Positions 41,821-50,382 are shown, counted from the first letter of the stretch. The stretch is 64,000 nucleotides of DNA from CAVYXK01 sp963708245 (GCA_963708245.1 OY970201.1:5890001-5954000), one strand, 5' to 3'. The notes: generated by a model from the sequence alone, not told the origin. Numbers and translations are program-made.

Positions 41821-43020
41821 ATGGTGAACAACAGGCACGACGTGTTGATCGTGGGCGCCGGGATCGGTGGCCTGACCGCCGCGCTCGCGCTGATCCGGCG
41901 CGGCTTCCGAGTGACCGTCCTTGAGCAGGCGACGGAGTTGCGCGAATTGGGCGCGGGTCTGCAGCTTGGGCCGAATGGTACGCGGGTGGTGATCAGCCTG
42001 GGGCTGGATGCTGAGATGCGGCGCATCGTCTGTCCTGCTGCCGGGAAGGAAATCCGGCTCTGGAGCACAGGCCAGACTTGGCCGCTGTTCGACCTCGGCG
42101 AGAGCGCCGTCGAGCGCTACGGCGCGCCCTATTGGACGGTGCATCGCGGCGACTTCCACGGCTTACTGCTGGAAGCGGTGCGGGCTGCGCGTCCGGACGC
42201 GCTCCGGCTCGGCGCCGCGGCCATCGGCTTCGACCAGGACAGCACCGGAGTCACGCTGCACCTAGCCTCCGGCGATCGGCACCGCGCCGACGTGCTGATC
42301 GGCGCCGACGGCGTCCATTCGTGCATCCGCCAGCAGATGTTCGGCGCCGGTCGGGCAAGGTTTACCGGCCTGATGGTCTGGCGCGGTCTTGTGCCGATGG
42401 AACGGCTGCCGCCGCACCAGCGAGGCCTGGTAGGCGCCAACTGGGTTGGAGTGGGACGGCATGCCGTCACCTATCCGCTGCGCCGAGGCGAGATCCTGAA
42501 CTTCGTTGCCGCTGTCGCGCGCGACGGCTGGCAGGTGGAGTCCTGGACCGAGCGCGGCACCACCGAGGAATGCCTGACCGACTTCGCCGGCTGGCACGAG
42601 GACGTGCAGCGGATCATCCGCAACATCGATGTGCCGTACAAATGGGCGCTGCTGGGCCGCGAACCGCTGACCCGTCTGAGCGAAGGCCGGGTGGCGCTGC
42701 TGGGCGATGCGGCGCATCCGATGCTGCCCTTCCTCGCACAAGGCGCCAACATGGCGATCGAGGATGCGATGGTGCTGGCGCGCTGCCTGGAAAGTTTCGC
42801 CGATCCATCCGAAGCGCTGCACCGGTACGACACCGCGCGGCTCGCTCGCACCACCCGCGCGGTGGTCGGCTCGCTCGACAATACCACGCGGTTTCATAAT
42901 CCCGCACTGGCCGATGCGGCGGGCGCGGCGGCGTATCTCGATCGCGAGTGGCAGCCGGACAAGGTGCGGCAGCGCTACGATTGGGCGTTCGAGTACGATG
43001 CCTTGAACGTGCCGCTGTAA
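41821..43020 (+). CDS. FAD-dependent aromatic hydroxylase (3-hydroxybenzoate 6-hydroxylase/salicylate hydroxylase type)
   Basis: A 399-aa class A flavoprotein monooxygenase. FAD-binding motif VLIVGAGIGGLTAALAL lies at the N-terminus, the DG motif as VLIGADGVHS, and the GD motif as RVALLGDAAHPMLPFLAQGA. Enzymes of this group hydroxylate 3-hydroxybenzoate to gentisate or salicylate to catechol. With a gentisate dioxygenase and an aromatic-acid transporter beside it, 6-hydroxylation of 3-hydroxybenzoate is the most economical guess. The start is ATG 41821; the frame is open further upstream but without family-like sequence. The MFS gene follows after 13 bp. Confidence 0.88.
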   Translation: MVNNRHDVLIVGAGIGGLTAALALIRRGFRVTVLEQATELRELGAGLQLGPNGTRVVISLGLDAEMRRIVCPAAGKEIRLWSTGQTWPLFDLGESAVERYGAPYWTVHRGDFHGLLLEAVRAARPDALRLGAAAIGFDQDSTGVTLHLASGDRHRADVLIGADGVHSCIRQQMFGAGRARFTGLMVWRGLVPMERLPPHQRGLVGANWVGVGRHAVTYPLRRGEILNFVAAVARDGWQVESWTERGTTEECLTDFAGWHEDVQRIIRNIDVPYKWALLGREPLTRLSEGRVALLGDAAHPMLPFLAQGANMAIEDAMVLARCLESFADPSEALHRYDTARLARTTRAVVGSLDNTTRFHNPALADAAGAAAYLDREWQPDKVRQRYDWAFEYDALNVPL

Positions 43021-43033
43021 CGGGGAGGGGACG

Positions 43034-44284
43034 ATGAGGAACGGTGGCGTCTCACCCACCGCGCGCATCGACGAGCGGCCGCATGTGCTGGTGACTTGGT
43101 TGTGCGGCCTCGTGCTGACGCTGGAAGGCTACGACTTCGCTTCGGTCGCCTATGCGGTGCCGTCGCTGATGGATGCCTGGCACATCAAGCCGGTCGCTTT
43201 CACGTCGGTGCTGACAGCGGGGAATGTCGGCCTGCTGTTGGGCGCGCTGATTGCCGGACCGATCGGCGACCGGATCGGACGCCGGCCGGTGCTGATCGGC
43301 TGCGTCGCGACGTTCGGCCTGTTCTCGCTGCTGAGCGCGTTTGCGGGCTCGCCGGCCGACCTTGCGTGGCTGCGCTTCGGGACCGGACTTGGGCTCGGCG
43401 GCGGCGTACCCCTGGCGATCGCGCTGGCATCCGACCACGCCCCACTGGGGACGCAAGGGCGGCTGGTGATCCTGATGAGCTCGGGCGTGTCGATCGGCAA
43501 CACGGTGGGCGGGCTGCTCGCCACGCAGATCGTGCGCTTCCTCGGCTGGCCGTGGATTTTCGTCCTCGGCGGAGTGCTGCCGCTGCTTCTCGTCGGCGTG
43601 CTGATCCGATGGCTGCCGGAATCCGAGGCACTGCGCCGCGACAGCGCGCCCGGCAATCGGGTGGCGGCATTGTTCCAGGCCGGTCGCGCCCCATCAACAT
43701 TACTGCTCTGGGCGATGAACCTGCTCAATCTGCTTAACAACTATCTCATCCTGCTCTGGCTCCCGGCGATTCTGCGAGCGGATGGCGTGGCTCCGTCGTG
43801 GGCGATTTTCGCTGCGACGACGTATGCGCTGGGTACGATCGTGGGGGCCTATATCACGGCGCCGGTCGTGGATCGGATGGGGGTCGAGCGTGTGTTGACT
43901 GGCCTGCTGTTCCTTGGCGCGCTGTGCGTGTTCACGATCGGGGCGTTCAATCCGCCGTTCGGGTTGCTGGCGGCGATCATCGGTGTGTCCGGGGTTGGGA
44001 TCGGCGGGTGCCAGCATGGGATCAACGCGCTGAACGGGCGGATCTATCCGCCGGCCATTCGCTCGACTGGGGCGGGGTGGGCGACCGGGGCGGGTCGGGT
44101 CGGCACGATCGCCGGACCGTTGCTGGGCGGGCTGTTCCTGGGGCTCGGCTGGTCGGGGCAGCAGATCATCCTGTTCGCGACGGCGCCGGCCTTGGGGGTG
44201 ACCGCGGCGATGGCGGGGTTGGATGTCGCGCAGCGCCGGTTGCATCGTACGCCGCAGATGGCGCGGTCGGGTGGTTCGATATAG
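43034..44284 (+). CDS. AAHS-family aromatic acid:H+ symporter
   Basis: A 416-aa MFS permease of the aromatic acid symporter branch (PcaK, BenK, MhbT). The signature LTLEGYDFASVAYAVPSLM in helix 1, GPIGDRIGRRPVLIGC in the helix 2-3 loop and about 12 helices support this. ATG 43034 has GGGGAGGGG upstream. Co-transcription with the hydroxylase suggests uptake of the hydroxylase substrate, probably 3-hydroxybenzoate or gentisate. Confidence 0.88.
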   Translation: MRNGGVSPTARIDERPHVLVTWLCGLVLTLEGYDFASVAYAVPSLMDAWHIKPVAFTSVLTAGNVGLLLGALIAGPIGDRIGRRPVLIGCVATFGLFSLLSAFAGSPADLAWLRFGTGLGLGGGVPLAIALASDHAPLGTQGRLVILMSSGVSIGNTVGGLLATQIVRFLGWPWIFVLGGVLPLLLVGVLIRWLPESEALRRDSAPGNRVAALFQAGRAPSTLLLWAMNLLNLLNNYLILLWLPAILRADGVAPSWAIFAATTYALGTIVGAYITAPVVDRMGVERVLTGLLFLGALCVFTIGAFNPPFGLLAAIIGVSGVGIGGCQHGINALNGRIYPPAIRSTGAGWATGAGRVGTIAGPLLGGLFLGLGWSGQQIILFATAPALGVTAAMAGLDVAQRRLHRTPQMARSGGSI

Positions 44285-44294
44285 TGGGTGGGCG

Positions 44295-44714
44295 ATGCCG
44301 GACCCGCGCACATTGGGGCAACTGCCCAGCATCGATGATATCGCTGCGATGGCGGAGCGAGCTCTGACCGAGCTTCCCGAGGAGCTGCGCAATCACCTGG
44401 ACGGCGCGATCATGGTCGAGGACCGCGCCGACGACGAGACGCTGCGAAAAATGGGCATCGCGTCGCCGTGGAATTTGCTCGGCCTGTATCGCGGCGTGTC
44501 CCTGCCGCGCCGGAGCGTCATGCAGATCGCCCGCTATCCGGACCAGATATTTCTGTTTCGCGAGCCAATCCTGCGGCAATGGCGGAGAACGGGTGAGGAC
44601 CTATACCGGATTGTTCGAAACGTGCTGATCCACGAGATCGCGCACCATTTCGGCTTCAACGACGACGAGATCTACGCGGTGGAGAAGCAGTCCGACACCG
44701 ACGCTGAGGAATGA
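44295..44714 (+). CDS. Zincin-fold metallopeptidase family protein
   Basis: A 139-aa protein of the small zincin family (PF06262 type). The zinc motif HEIAHHFGFNDDEIY lies near the C-terminus, and IFLFREPILRQW and NVLIHEI are typical. These proteins are of the size of a minimal metallopeptidase core, with unknown substrate. It starts 11 bp after the transporter stop on the same strand. Confidence 0.85.
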   Translation: MPDPRTLGQLPSIDDIAAMAERALTELPEELRNHLDGAIMVEDRADDETLRKMGIASPWNLLGLYRGVSLPRRSVMQIARYPDQIFLFREPILRQWRRTGEDLYRIVRNVLIHEIAHHFGFNDDEIYAVEKQSDTDAEE

Positions 44715-45028
44715 TAACTGGGTGGTTCGCTTCCGGCGAGGTCACGCTGGCGTGCCCGATCGGGCCGGACCAAACACGCAGTTTCGTGCGCGGCATCAGA
44801 GCATTTTCGGGGACATGTTTGGCGGGAACAAGCTTCGCTGGCCATGCACCCTCACCCGCTGCGCTACGCGCGGCGCCCCTCGGGTCGGAGCCCGAGGGCA
44901 TGCCTCTCCCGCAGAGCGGGAGAGGTGGACGATCGCCTGGCCTTAGTTGGTGAGGCAGCGAATCGGGACGGCGGGGCTGGCCATGGGCCGGCCCCGTGCG
45001 TGGCACGTTGATGGTACGGAGGGCCCGT
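44715..45028. other. Intergenic region with dispersed repeat copy 2
   Basis: No gene is supported in these 314 bases. From about 44846 to 44926 lies a compound dispersed repeat: CCCTCACCCGCTGCGCTACG, a stem CCCTCGGG/CCCGAGGG, and the palindrome CCTCTCCCGC-AGA-GCGGGAGAGG (44903-44925) that matches the copy at 40328. Confidence 0.65.
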
Positions 45029-45823
45029 TCAGGGCGGACCGGTGCAGGCAGGCGTTGGGGATTGCAGGGACGGCGCCGGCCAGGGGGGAAAGATGGGAGG
45101 GCCGGTTAGGGGAATGGGATTGAAGCTCGGGCTGTCGCCGGGGTTTGGGCTGGGGCTGTCTCCAGTGGCGGAATGCGCTTCGCTTTTCCGCCCTACGCGC
45201 CTCGGATCGCTCCCGGGATCGGCAGAGCGCCGCTTGCGCTCGCTTGGGAGCACGAGAGTTGTGAGACTGCCGCCGTACAGGATGAGATCGCGGCGCAACT
45301 CGTCCCACGTCGCAGGATCCAGCTGCCCCGGCACGATGCCGAGATCGAGGCAGATGTCGACGAGGACGGCGCCGACCGGGCGGCGGCGGACCTCGGCGTC
45401 GATTTCCTCGGGCGTGGGGAGGCGGTCGAGGGAGGGAGCCTGGGCCGGTTGGCCCGGCGGGGTGGCCGGTTTGGCGGCGCGCGGCTTGGGTGGGGCGGGC
45501 GGACGGAGGGCGGTGGGCTTCAGGTCCCGGCCGCGGGCGGCGCGCCGGCTGAGCCTGGCTTCGAGCGCGGCGGCGCGGAGCAGACCACGGGTGATGCGGG
45601 CGAGGATCAGCCCGAGATCGCTGGTGCCGAAGATGCTGGCGACGAAGGCGAAGCAGGGGAGGACCTGCGGGTCGGACGCGTGCTGGCGCAGCGTGTCCGC
45701 GAGATTCTGGCCGTAGGCGATGAGCGTGCGGACGAGGCTGAGGACCTTGCCGATGCGAGGCGGCACGGCCCGATGAGGATCGGGTTGGACGGCTGCGACC
45801 GGTTCGGTGGCGGCGTCGAACAT
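45029..45823 (-). CDS. Unknown protein under a predicted LexA box
   Basis: From ATG 45823 the protein has 264 aa. The N-terminal half is helical (RIGKVLSLVRTLIAYGQNLA, RGLLRAAALEARLSRRAARG). The middle is Pro/Ala-rich, then comes a compact block PTPEEIDAEVRRRPVGAVLV with ICLDLGIVPG and ATWDELRRDLILYGGSLTTL, and the C-terminus is Ser/Pro-rich and probably disordered. I know no domain for it. The block with TPEEIDAEVR recurs in uncharacterised alphaproteobacterial proteins. A LexA-type box touches the start codon, so the gene may belong to the SOS response. The frame is open to an upstream start at 45859, but that would place the box inside the gene. Confidence 0.7.
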   Translation of the reverse strand: MFDAATEPVAAVQPDPHRAVPPRIGKVLSLVRTLIAYGQNLADTLRQHASDPQVLPCFAFVASIFGTSDLGLILARITRGLLRAAALEARLSRRAARGRDLKPTALRPPAPPKPRAAKPATPPGQPAQAPSLDRLPTPEEIDAEVRRRPVGAVLVDICLDLGIVPGQLDPATWDELRRDLILYGGSLTTLVLPSERKRRSADPGSDPRRVGRKSEAHSATGDSPSPNPGDSPSFNPIPLTGPPIFPPWPAPSLQSPTPACTGPP

Positions 45824-45838
45824 GAACGAAACAAGAAC
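45824..45838 (-). promoter_or_regulatory. LexA-type SOS box (GTTC-N7-GTTC) at a promoter
   Basis: On the minus strand GTTCTTGTTTCGTTC is an exact match to the alphaproteobacterial LexA consensus GTTC-N7-GTTC, with the usual T-rich spacer. TTGACT lies about 17-18 bases upstream (near 45855-45860), so the box would cover the -10 region. The start codon follows at once, suggesting a very short or absent leader. Confidence 0.6.
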
Positions 45839-46041
45839 ATAAATCGCGGGCGAAGTCAAGGAATATTTTCAGGGAGGCATTTTTACGGGGCTGCGCCGGC
45901 CTGGGGTGGCTCGCGGGTGCGAGGCGGGCGGGGGTGGGCCGCGGCTATCGAGTTAGTCTAGCTAGCACATTCTTGCTCGCTACCAAGCTGCCAAACGAAC
46001 CCCCGCTCGCGCTTTGAAGCGTGCCAGTTTTTATCAGTCTG

Positions 46042-47256
46042 CTAGCGAGAAGTATGTGTGGGCAGCCACCCGCCAGGCGGCGTTAGATCCAGCCGATCGG
46101 GACGGCGGGAGGCGCGCCCCGAAACGTTAAAGATCTCGCCCCGATAGGCCCAGACGCGAAGGTCCGTCCACAGGGAGACACCGTCGACCTCCATCACAGG
46201 CTTCGAGACCCAACGTTGCGCTACGTAGCCTTCTCCATGTTGCACGAGACGCCGGAGCCGCGCACGTCCCACTGCGGAGCGGTCGAGTAACCCTCGCCCG
46301 GCAAATCCGTGAAGGGGTTTGAACACAAAGTCCTGCTTGTGCTGCGCCAGCATATCGACGTTCTCGGCACGCACCACATGCGTTTCTGGGACGTGGGCGC
46401 TCAAGACCTGGCGTTCTTCGGGTTGGATGCTCAAGTCCCTATCCCAGTCCGGCAGCGCCAGCCACTCCAGCAGGCGTTTGTCGCTGCGGGTGGCGTAAGT
46501 GAAGGGATTTGGGGCAATATAGACTTGGCCAGACTGATAGGCCATTCGCAAAGCAGAGAAGTCCTCGGATTGCCAGAAGAAGTCGGTCGAGCGGTTGACG
46601 ATGAAGGCCACCGACTGTCCATTAAACATGAGTTGGCGGCCGTTCCAGATTGTCTCCGCAGGACACCCAGCCTCGGCCTGCCACCCCTTGCGGCGGAGAA
46701 GATCACAAAGCAACCCATGTTCGTTGCGGAACTTACCGCCGCGCAATGACTTCGCGTCATCGAGGATGAGAAACAGGCCGGTCGGACGCCCTTGGAAAAA
46801 GGCTCTGGCCTCCAGCTCCACCAAGTTCCCAATGTATTCGGCGAATGCAGGGCAACTGGCGGGCGTTGCGATCGGTTTTTCCTCCCCGAGTCTCGCTGCG
46901 TCATAGTACAGGGCATTGATGATTGCGGCAAAAAGGAAACCAGACCCGTTATCGTTAAACTCGATGAGCTGGCAGCCGCCTTCCGGGGTAAGGTGAAAAT
47001 CCCAGGCACTAAAGAAGCAAACCTCTGAGCGTTGCGGCTGTGCGATTGCCGGCGCGTCTCGCCACACCGCCCTCTGCCAGGCGTCGCGCCCGGTCACCCG
47101 GTCGAAGATGGCGATGAAGCGAGCGATTTTCCCGATTGTGGCGGCGGGGATGATTTGGCTCCGCGGCACAACGGAAAAGTCTCGGGGCACCGCAGGAAGC
47201 CCAGCAGCCTCGAGCGCGGCAAAGAACTCCGTTGCCAGTCCGGCTTCAGAAGCCAT
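46042..47256 (-). CDS. ATP-grasp-fold protein of unknown substrate
   Basis: A 404-aa soluble protein whose C-terminal half fits the ATP-grasp fold: a lysine/glycine-rich loop in FVFKPLHGFAGRGL, a basic stretch ending EGYVAQRW, and metal-binding WTDLRVWAYRGEIF with a following Asn in VSGRAS. The N-terminal half has CQLIEFNDNGSGF and an Arg/Asp-rich region. This arrangement resembles peptide-bond-forming ligases such as glutathionylspermidine synthase-like proteins, though similarity is faint. It is transcribed away from its right-hand neighbours and has no partner with an obvious substrate. Confidence 0.65.
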   Translation of the reverse strand: MASEAGLATEFFAALEAAGLPAVPRDFSVVPRSQIIPAATIGKIARFIAIFDRVTGRDAWQRAVWRDAPAIAQPQRSEVCFFSAWDFHLTPEGGCQLIEFNDNGSGFLFAAIINALYYDAARLGEEKPIATPASCPAFAEYIGNLVELEARAFFQGRPTGLFLILDDAKSLRGGKFRNEHGLLCDLLRRKGWQAEAGCPAETIWNGRQLMFNGQSVAFIVNRSTDFFWQSEDFSALRMAYQSGQVYIAPNPFTYATRSDKRLLEWLALPDWDRDLSIQPEERQVLSAHVPETHVVRAENVDMLAQHKQDFVFKPLHGFAGRGLLDRSAVGRARLRRLVQHGEGYVAQRWVSKPVMEVDGVSLWTDLRVWAYRGEIFNVSGRASRRPDRLDLTPPGGWLPTHTSR

Positions 47257-47477
47257 GAGTCGTCGCCTCGCCCAACTACGCCAAGCTCACTAATTCATAC
47301 GCGAATGTCGGCCTCGGCGCGAGGAGGGGCAACGACCTTTCCACCCGATCCGAGCCGCTCAAGCCGGAGCCCGAGCCGAACGGCTGCATTCGACCCCAGC
47401 CGGCATTGACGGGTGCCGATGCCGACCGCGTGGTAACGGCAGCAGCAGCATCGATGCTTATATAAGTGCGATCATCT

Positions 47478-48314
47478 TTAACTCTCCGAAAGCGGCGCCA
47501 GGTAGCCCATTTCTCCGGCACTGTAGCGCGCAAAGGCGGCCTCGAGCTGCGACTGATCGTTCATGATGAACGGCCCGTCTCTGACGATCGGCTCGCCGAT
47601 TTCCGCGCCCGACAGGAGCAGGAAGTGCGCGTCAGGCGAGGTTGCGAGCGATACGACTCCGCCACTGCCGGAAAGCGCGAGAGCGTGCTCGGCTGCCACA
47701 TACCGTTCGCGGCCGTCGGCACGCACAAGGATGCCACCCGTGAGGACGTAAACGAGCGCATGGTGAGCGTTCTGGAGACCCAAGGAGATCTCGCGCCGTA
47801 GCTCGACATCGAGCAGGTCGAGCGGCTCGGCAGGCACGAGTGGCGAGGAGACGCCTTCGGACGACCCGACGACGACCCGCACGCGGTCACCGGCGTCGTT
47901 ATGCCACTCCGGCACCTCGTTCCGGTCGAGCCAGAACGTGCGCGGCGCTATCAGCTTGTTCTTTGCGCTCAGCTTGACGAAGATCTGAGCGCCGTGCAGT
48001 TCACGCCCGGTTTCCGCCGGGACCTCATGGTGGATGGCGCCGCTCCCGGCCTGAAACCAGACGATCCCGCCGGGGCGGACAACGACGTCGTTGCCGAGCG
48101 AGTCGCGACTTCTCGCACTTCCCTGCGAGTCTTCGAACCCGTATGTCAGCGCGGAGCCCCAGGCGCCCTTCCTCGGTCTCCCACTCACAAGCGAGGGCCA
48201 CGTACCGAGCGGCAAGGCGATCCAGCGCGAGGCGCATCGCGAGTTGCGGATCGAGACTATCGGCCCGCGAGGCCTGTGCGCCCGCCCCTCGCCGATCCGG
48301 GTGCGGGAGGTCAT
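47478..48314 (-). CDS. Pirin-family protein with atypical N-terminus
   Basis: A 278-aa bicupin of the pirin family. The first cupin is recognised from RDSLGNDVVVRPGGIVWFQA with AIHHEVP, the C-terminal cupin from NAHHALVYVLTGGILV, and the family tail from IGEPIVRDGPFIMND and FARYSAGEMGYL. The first ~70 residues (MTSRTRIGEGRAHRPRGPIV...) do not show the usual HPHRGFE iron-binding block, so the 5' part may be decayed or frameshifted. Without those histidines the iron site would be incomplete. Pirins act as quercetinases or redox-linked regulators in some species. Confidence 0.7.
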   Translation of the reverse strand: MTSRTRIGEGRAHRPRGPIVSIRNSRCASRWIALPLGTWPSLVSGRPRKGAWGSALTYGFEDSQGSARSRDSLGNDVVVRPGGIVWFQAGSGAIHHEVPAETGRELHGAQIFVKLSAKNKLIAPRTFWLDRNEVPEWHNDAGDRVRVVVGSSEGVSSPLVPAEPLDLLDVELRREISLGLQNAHHALVYVLTGGILVRADGRERYVAAEHALALSGSGGVVSLATSPDAHFLLLSGAEIGEPIVRDGPFIMNDQSQLEAAFARYSAGEMGYLAPLSES

Positions 48315-48407
48315 GATTTCTTAACCAACCGCAACGCTGGCATGTGGCATTACCGGGATTGTGTGGTAGCCTAGCGCCGCTACACAAAAAAATCAGGGAG
48401 GAATGCA

Positions 48408-48740
48408 ATGCTGTTCTGTCTCACCGCAAGCTACATGCCGCACGCGCTGACCGCCATGCGGGCAAACCCGACCACCAACCGCCGCGACGCGGTCGAGCAA
48501 CTGGTGAACGCCGCCGGCGGCAAACTGGTCGCGTTTTATTCCACGATTGCCGAGGGTCCCGGGGCGATGGTGATCTTCGAGGCCGATCCCGTTGCGGCAC
48601 CGGCGATAACCGCTATCGCTGCGTCCTCCGATGGCGTGCGCAACGTCAGGATGATGCGTCTGTTCGTGCAGGACGAAGTGGTTGCCATCCGGCAAAAGGC
48701 CAAGCAGATCGAGGGGTCTTATAAGGCGCCCGGTCACTAG
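48408..48740 (+). CDS. GYD-domain protein
   Basis: A 110-aa protein of the GYD family (dimeric alpha/beta barrel): MLFCLTASYMPHALTAMRAN, then DAVEQLVNAAGGKLVAFYST and VIFEADPVAAPAITAIAASS. Function is unknown; structures resemble small monooxygenases or chlorite-dismutase-like barrels. A GGGAGGAA site precedes the ATG. It is followed, 114 bp on, by a second protein of similar fold type. Confidence 0.85.
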   Translation: MLFCLTASYMPHALTAMRANPTTNRRDAVEQLVNAAGGKLVAFYSTIAEGPGAMVIFEADPVAAPAITAIAASSDGVRNVRMMRLFVQDEVVAIRQKAKQIEGSYKAPGH

Positions 48741-48854
48741 GCCACGGTTCGGCCGCCACGGTGCCAGCCGCGGCGGCCGTCACCTTCGCAGGGGGCAGAG
48801 GGCCCGGTCGCTTCCTGGGAACATCTCCGGGCAGCAACATACGGAGGATCAGGC

Positions 48855-49154
48855 ATGTCGGTAGCCATGGTGACGGCCCGCAAAGGCGGGACGCGAGACG
48901 TGATGACGGCCGCTACGCGGAAGCTCAAGATAGGACTGGAGAAACACGGCGCCGAGAGTGTCGTGCTCAGCCACGTTGTCGCCGGTCCTGATGCGGGCAC
49001 CTGGGTTATCCGCATCCTGTGTGCGAGCTGGGAGTCTTACGGCAAGGTGATGCAAGCCGGTATGAATGATCCGGCAGTGCATGAAGCCATCGCCGGATTG
49101 GATGCGGTCTCAGAAATGGTCAGCCGCCGGCTGCTGGCAAGCGTGGATCTGTAG
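48855..49154 (+). CDS. Small dimeric alpha/beta-barrel-like protein
   Basis: A 99-aa protein: VAMVTARKGGTRDVMTAATR, TWVIRILCASWESYGKVMQA and a C-terminal helix. The pattern suggests a ferredoxin-like dimeric alpha/beta barrel, as in antibiotic-monooxygenase-type or DUF6854-type proteins. ATG 48855 has ACGGAGGA upstream. It lies in tandem with the GYD gene, so the two may form a pair. Confidence 0.72.
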   Translation: MSVAMVTARKGGTRDVMTAATRKLKIGLEKHGAESVVLSHVVAGPDAGTWVIRILCASWESYGKVMQAGMNDPAVHEAIAGLDAVSEMVSRRLLASVDL

Positions 49155-49602
49155 CCGGGCGCACTTTGGTTGGCGCGGACCGCGACGTCCGCGCCAACCA
49201 GTTCCGCGCGTTCATGCGAGCGAGCGCGTATCCGCGTCGCCTACGGAACCAGGTACACAGTCGTCCCGGCTAGCGCATTTTCACTCTTACCGGACACGCC
49301 ACCCTGTCATGGCGAGAAGCACAGCGACCAAGCAATCCCTCGCCTGGGGGCGCCCCGTCCGCCACAACGAAAGACGCCATCCGCGCATCTCGGACCACGA
49401 CCTTCTGGCTCGTGGTCTCCTGCCGGCTAATCCGGAAACGCACGCAGTTCCACGAGAATTTCAACCGCAGATGCACCCCGAAACACGCAGATGAGCCCGC
49501 CCAACCGCCGGAATCGACCCAAAGCGGCGGTATGGAAACGCCACATTGTGTTTGTCGTGACAATAGTGAACGTGGGGGCCATACCCGTCGCGCCATCCTG
49601 TG
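49155..49602. other. Intergenic region with a hairpin and a dispersed repeat
   Basis: No gene is supported in these 448 bases. A strong hairpin (49167-49200) is listed separately. Around 49304-49350 the text CTGTCATGGCGAGAAGCACA followed by GCGACCAAGCAATCC resembles a dispersed repeat family common in GC-rich proteobacteria (GTCATGGCGAG...GAAGCAATCC). The rest contains only short unsupported frames. Confidence 0.5.
49167..49200 (+). terminator. Strong perfect hairpin after the alpha/beta-barrel gene
   Basis: TGGTTGGCGCGGAC (49167-49180) pairs perfectly over 14 bp with GTCCGCGCCAACCA (49187-49200), loop CGCGAC. It begins 12 bases after the stop at 49154. No T-run follows, so it may be a terminator or an mRNA-protecting structure. 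Confidence 0.6.
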
Positions 49603-50073
49603 TCACTGATGCTCGCCGCGCCCCAGAACCCCGATGGGCCAAACTCTTTGGATCACGGCGAACAGGAACGCCGTGGTCAGCCCAAACAAGAGCATTCCGT
49701 TCAGTGCTTCCAGGGAGCCCATCATTTGCCACCGGGGTAGTAAAGACAGGTTCTCATGGCCATAGGTGGTCATGGCACCGAGGGAATAGAGCATGGCCGA
49801 CCTGTTGTCCGGCAAGGCCCCCAAGAGGCGGTAGGCGCCAGCCCAAACGCCCCCTTCGAGGGCGTGGAGGACGGTCGCCAAGGTGATGGTGACACTCATA
49901 GCCAAGGCGAATATGGGTGCGAAGCGGCGGCGATCTGCTACCCTGCTCAGAATGGAGCCGACTTCATCCGTGATCAGTCCGAGACCGAACACGTGGATGA
50001 CCACGGTTATTGCGATCAACGGCAGGCTCCAAGCCCAGTCGTCGATCCATGGCGGTGTATGGAGCGAGCTCAT
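49603..50073 (-). CDS. Small ion-channel-like membrane protein
   Basis: A 156-aa protein with four hydrophobic segments: LPLIAITVVIHVFGLGLI, APIFALAMSVTITLATVLHA, a pore-loop-like AMLYSLGAMTTYGHEN, and LNGMLLFGLTTAFLFAVIQR. The TTYGH sequence sits where two-helix potassium channels have TxGYG, so this is a channel-like protein with a non-standard filter. Bacterial members of this kind are mostly uncharacterised. It stands alone between repeats and hypothetical genes. Confidence 0.72.
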   Translation of the reverse strand: MSSLHTPPWIDDWAWSLPLIAITVVIHVFGLGLITDEVGSILSRVADRRRFAPIFALAMSVTITLATVLHALEGGVWAGAYRLLGALPDNRSAMLYSLGAMTTYGHENLSLLPRWQMMGSLEALNGMLLFGLTTAFLFAVIQRVWPIGVLGRGEHQ

Positions 50074-50382
50074 CGGCCAGTCCGTGCGGTCGATCCGTTC
50101 GGCGGTACCTCATCACGGACTGCCTGCTGAACGCACACAACAGGTTCACTGGGAATGTTCATTCATCATCTCCGACTAGCGTGGTCCACGATGGCGTTGC
50201 GGTCCGGCAGCCTACGCGCCGCGGGATAAAGCACCCAATGCAGCCGGCTCCACTTGTCCCTTTGCGGGCAAGGCACTAGAAAGCCTCATACCATCCCAGC
50301 CAACCGTATGGGCGAAAGTGTTCATTCTCGCCGTGATCCTGCGGCAGTTGAGACGTACCGACACCGTCAAGGACTAAAACCG
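50074..50382. other. Intergenic region without a recognised gene
   Basis: These 309 bases separate two divergent genes and should contain the channel gene promoter. I saw no clear promoter pair, repeat or RNA fold. In-frame extension of the downstream 63-aa gene to the left lacks family-like sequence. Confidence 0.4.

Noticed and set aside
44846..44940. Possible small gene or RNA downstream of the metallopeptidase gene
   Set aside because: The structure is explained by a dispersed palindromic repeat also seen at 40328.
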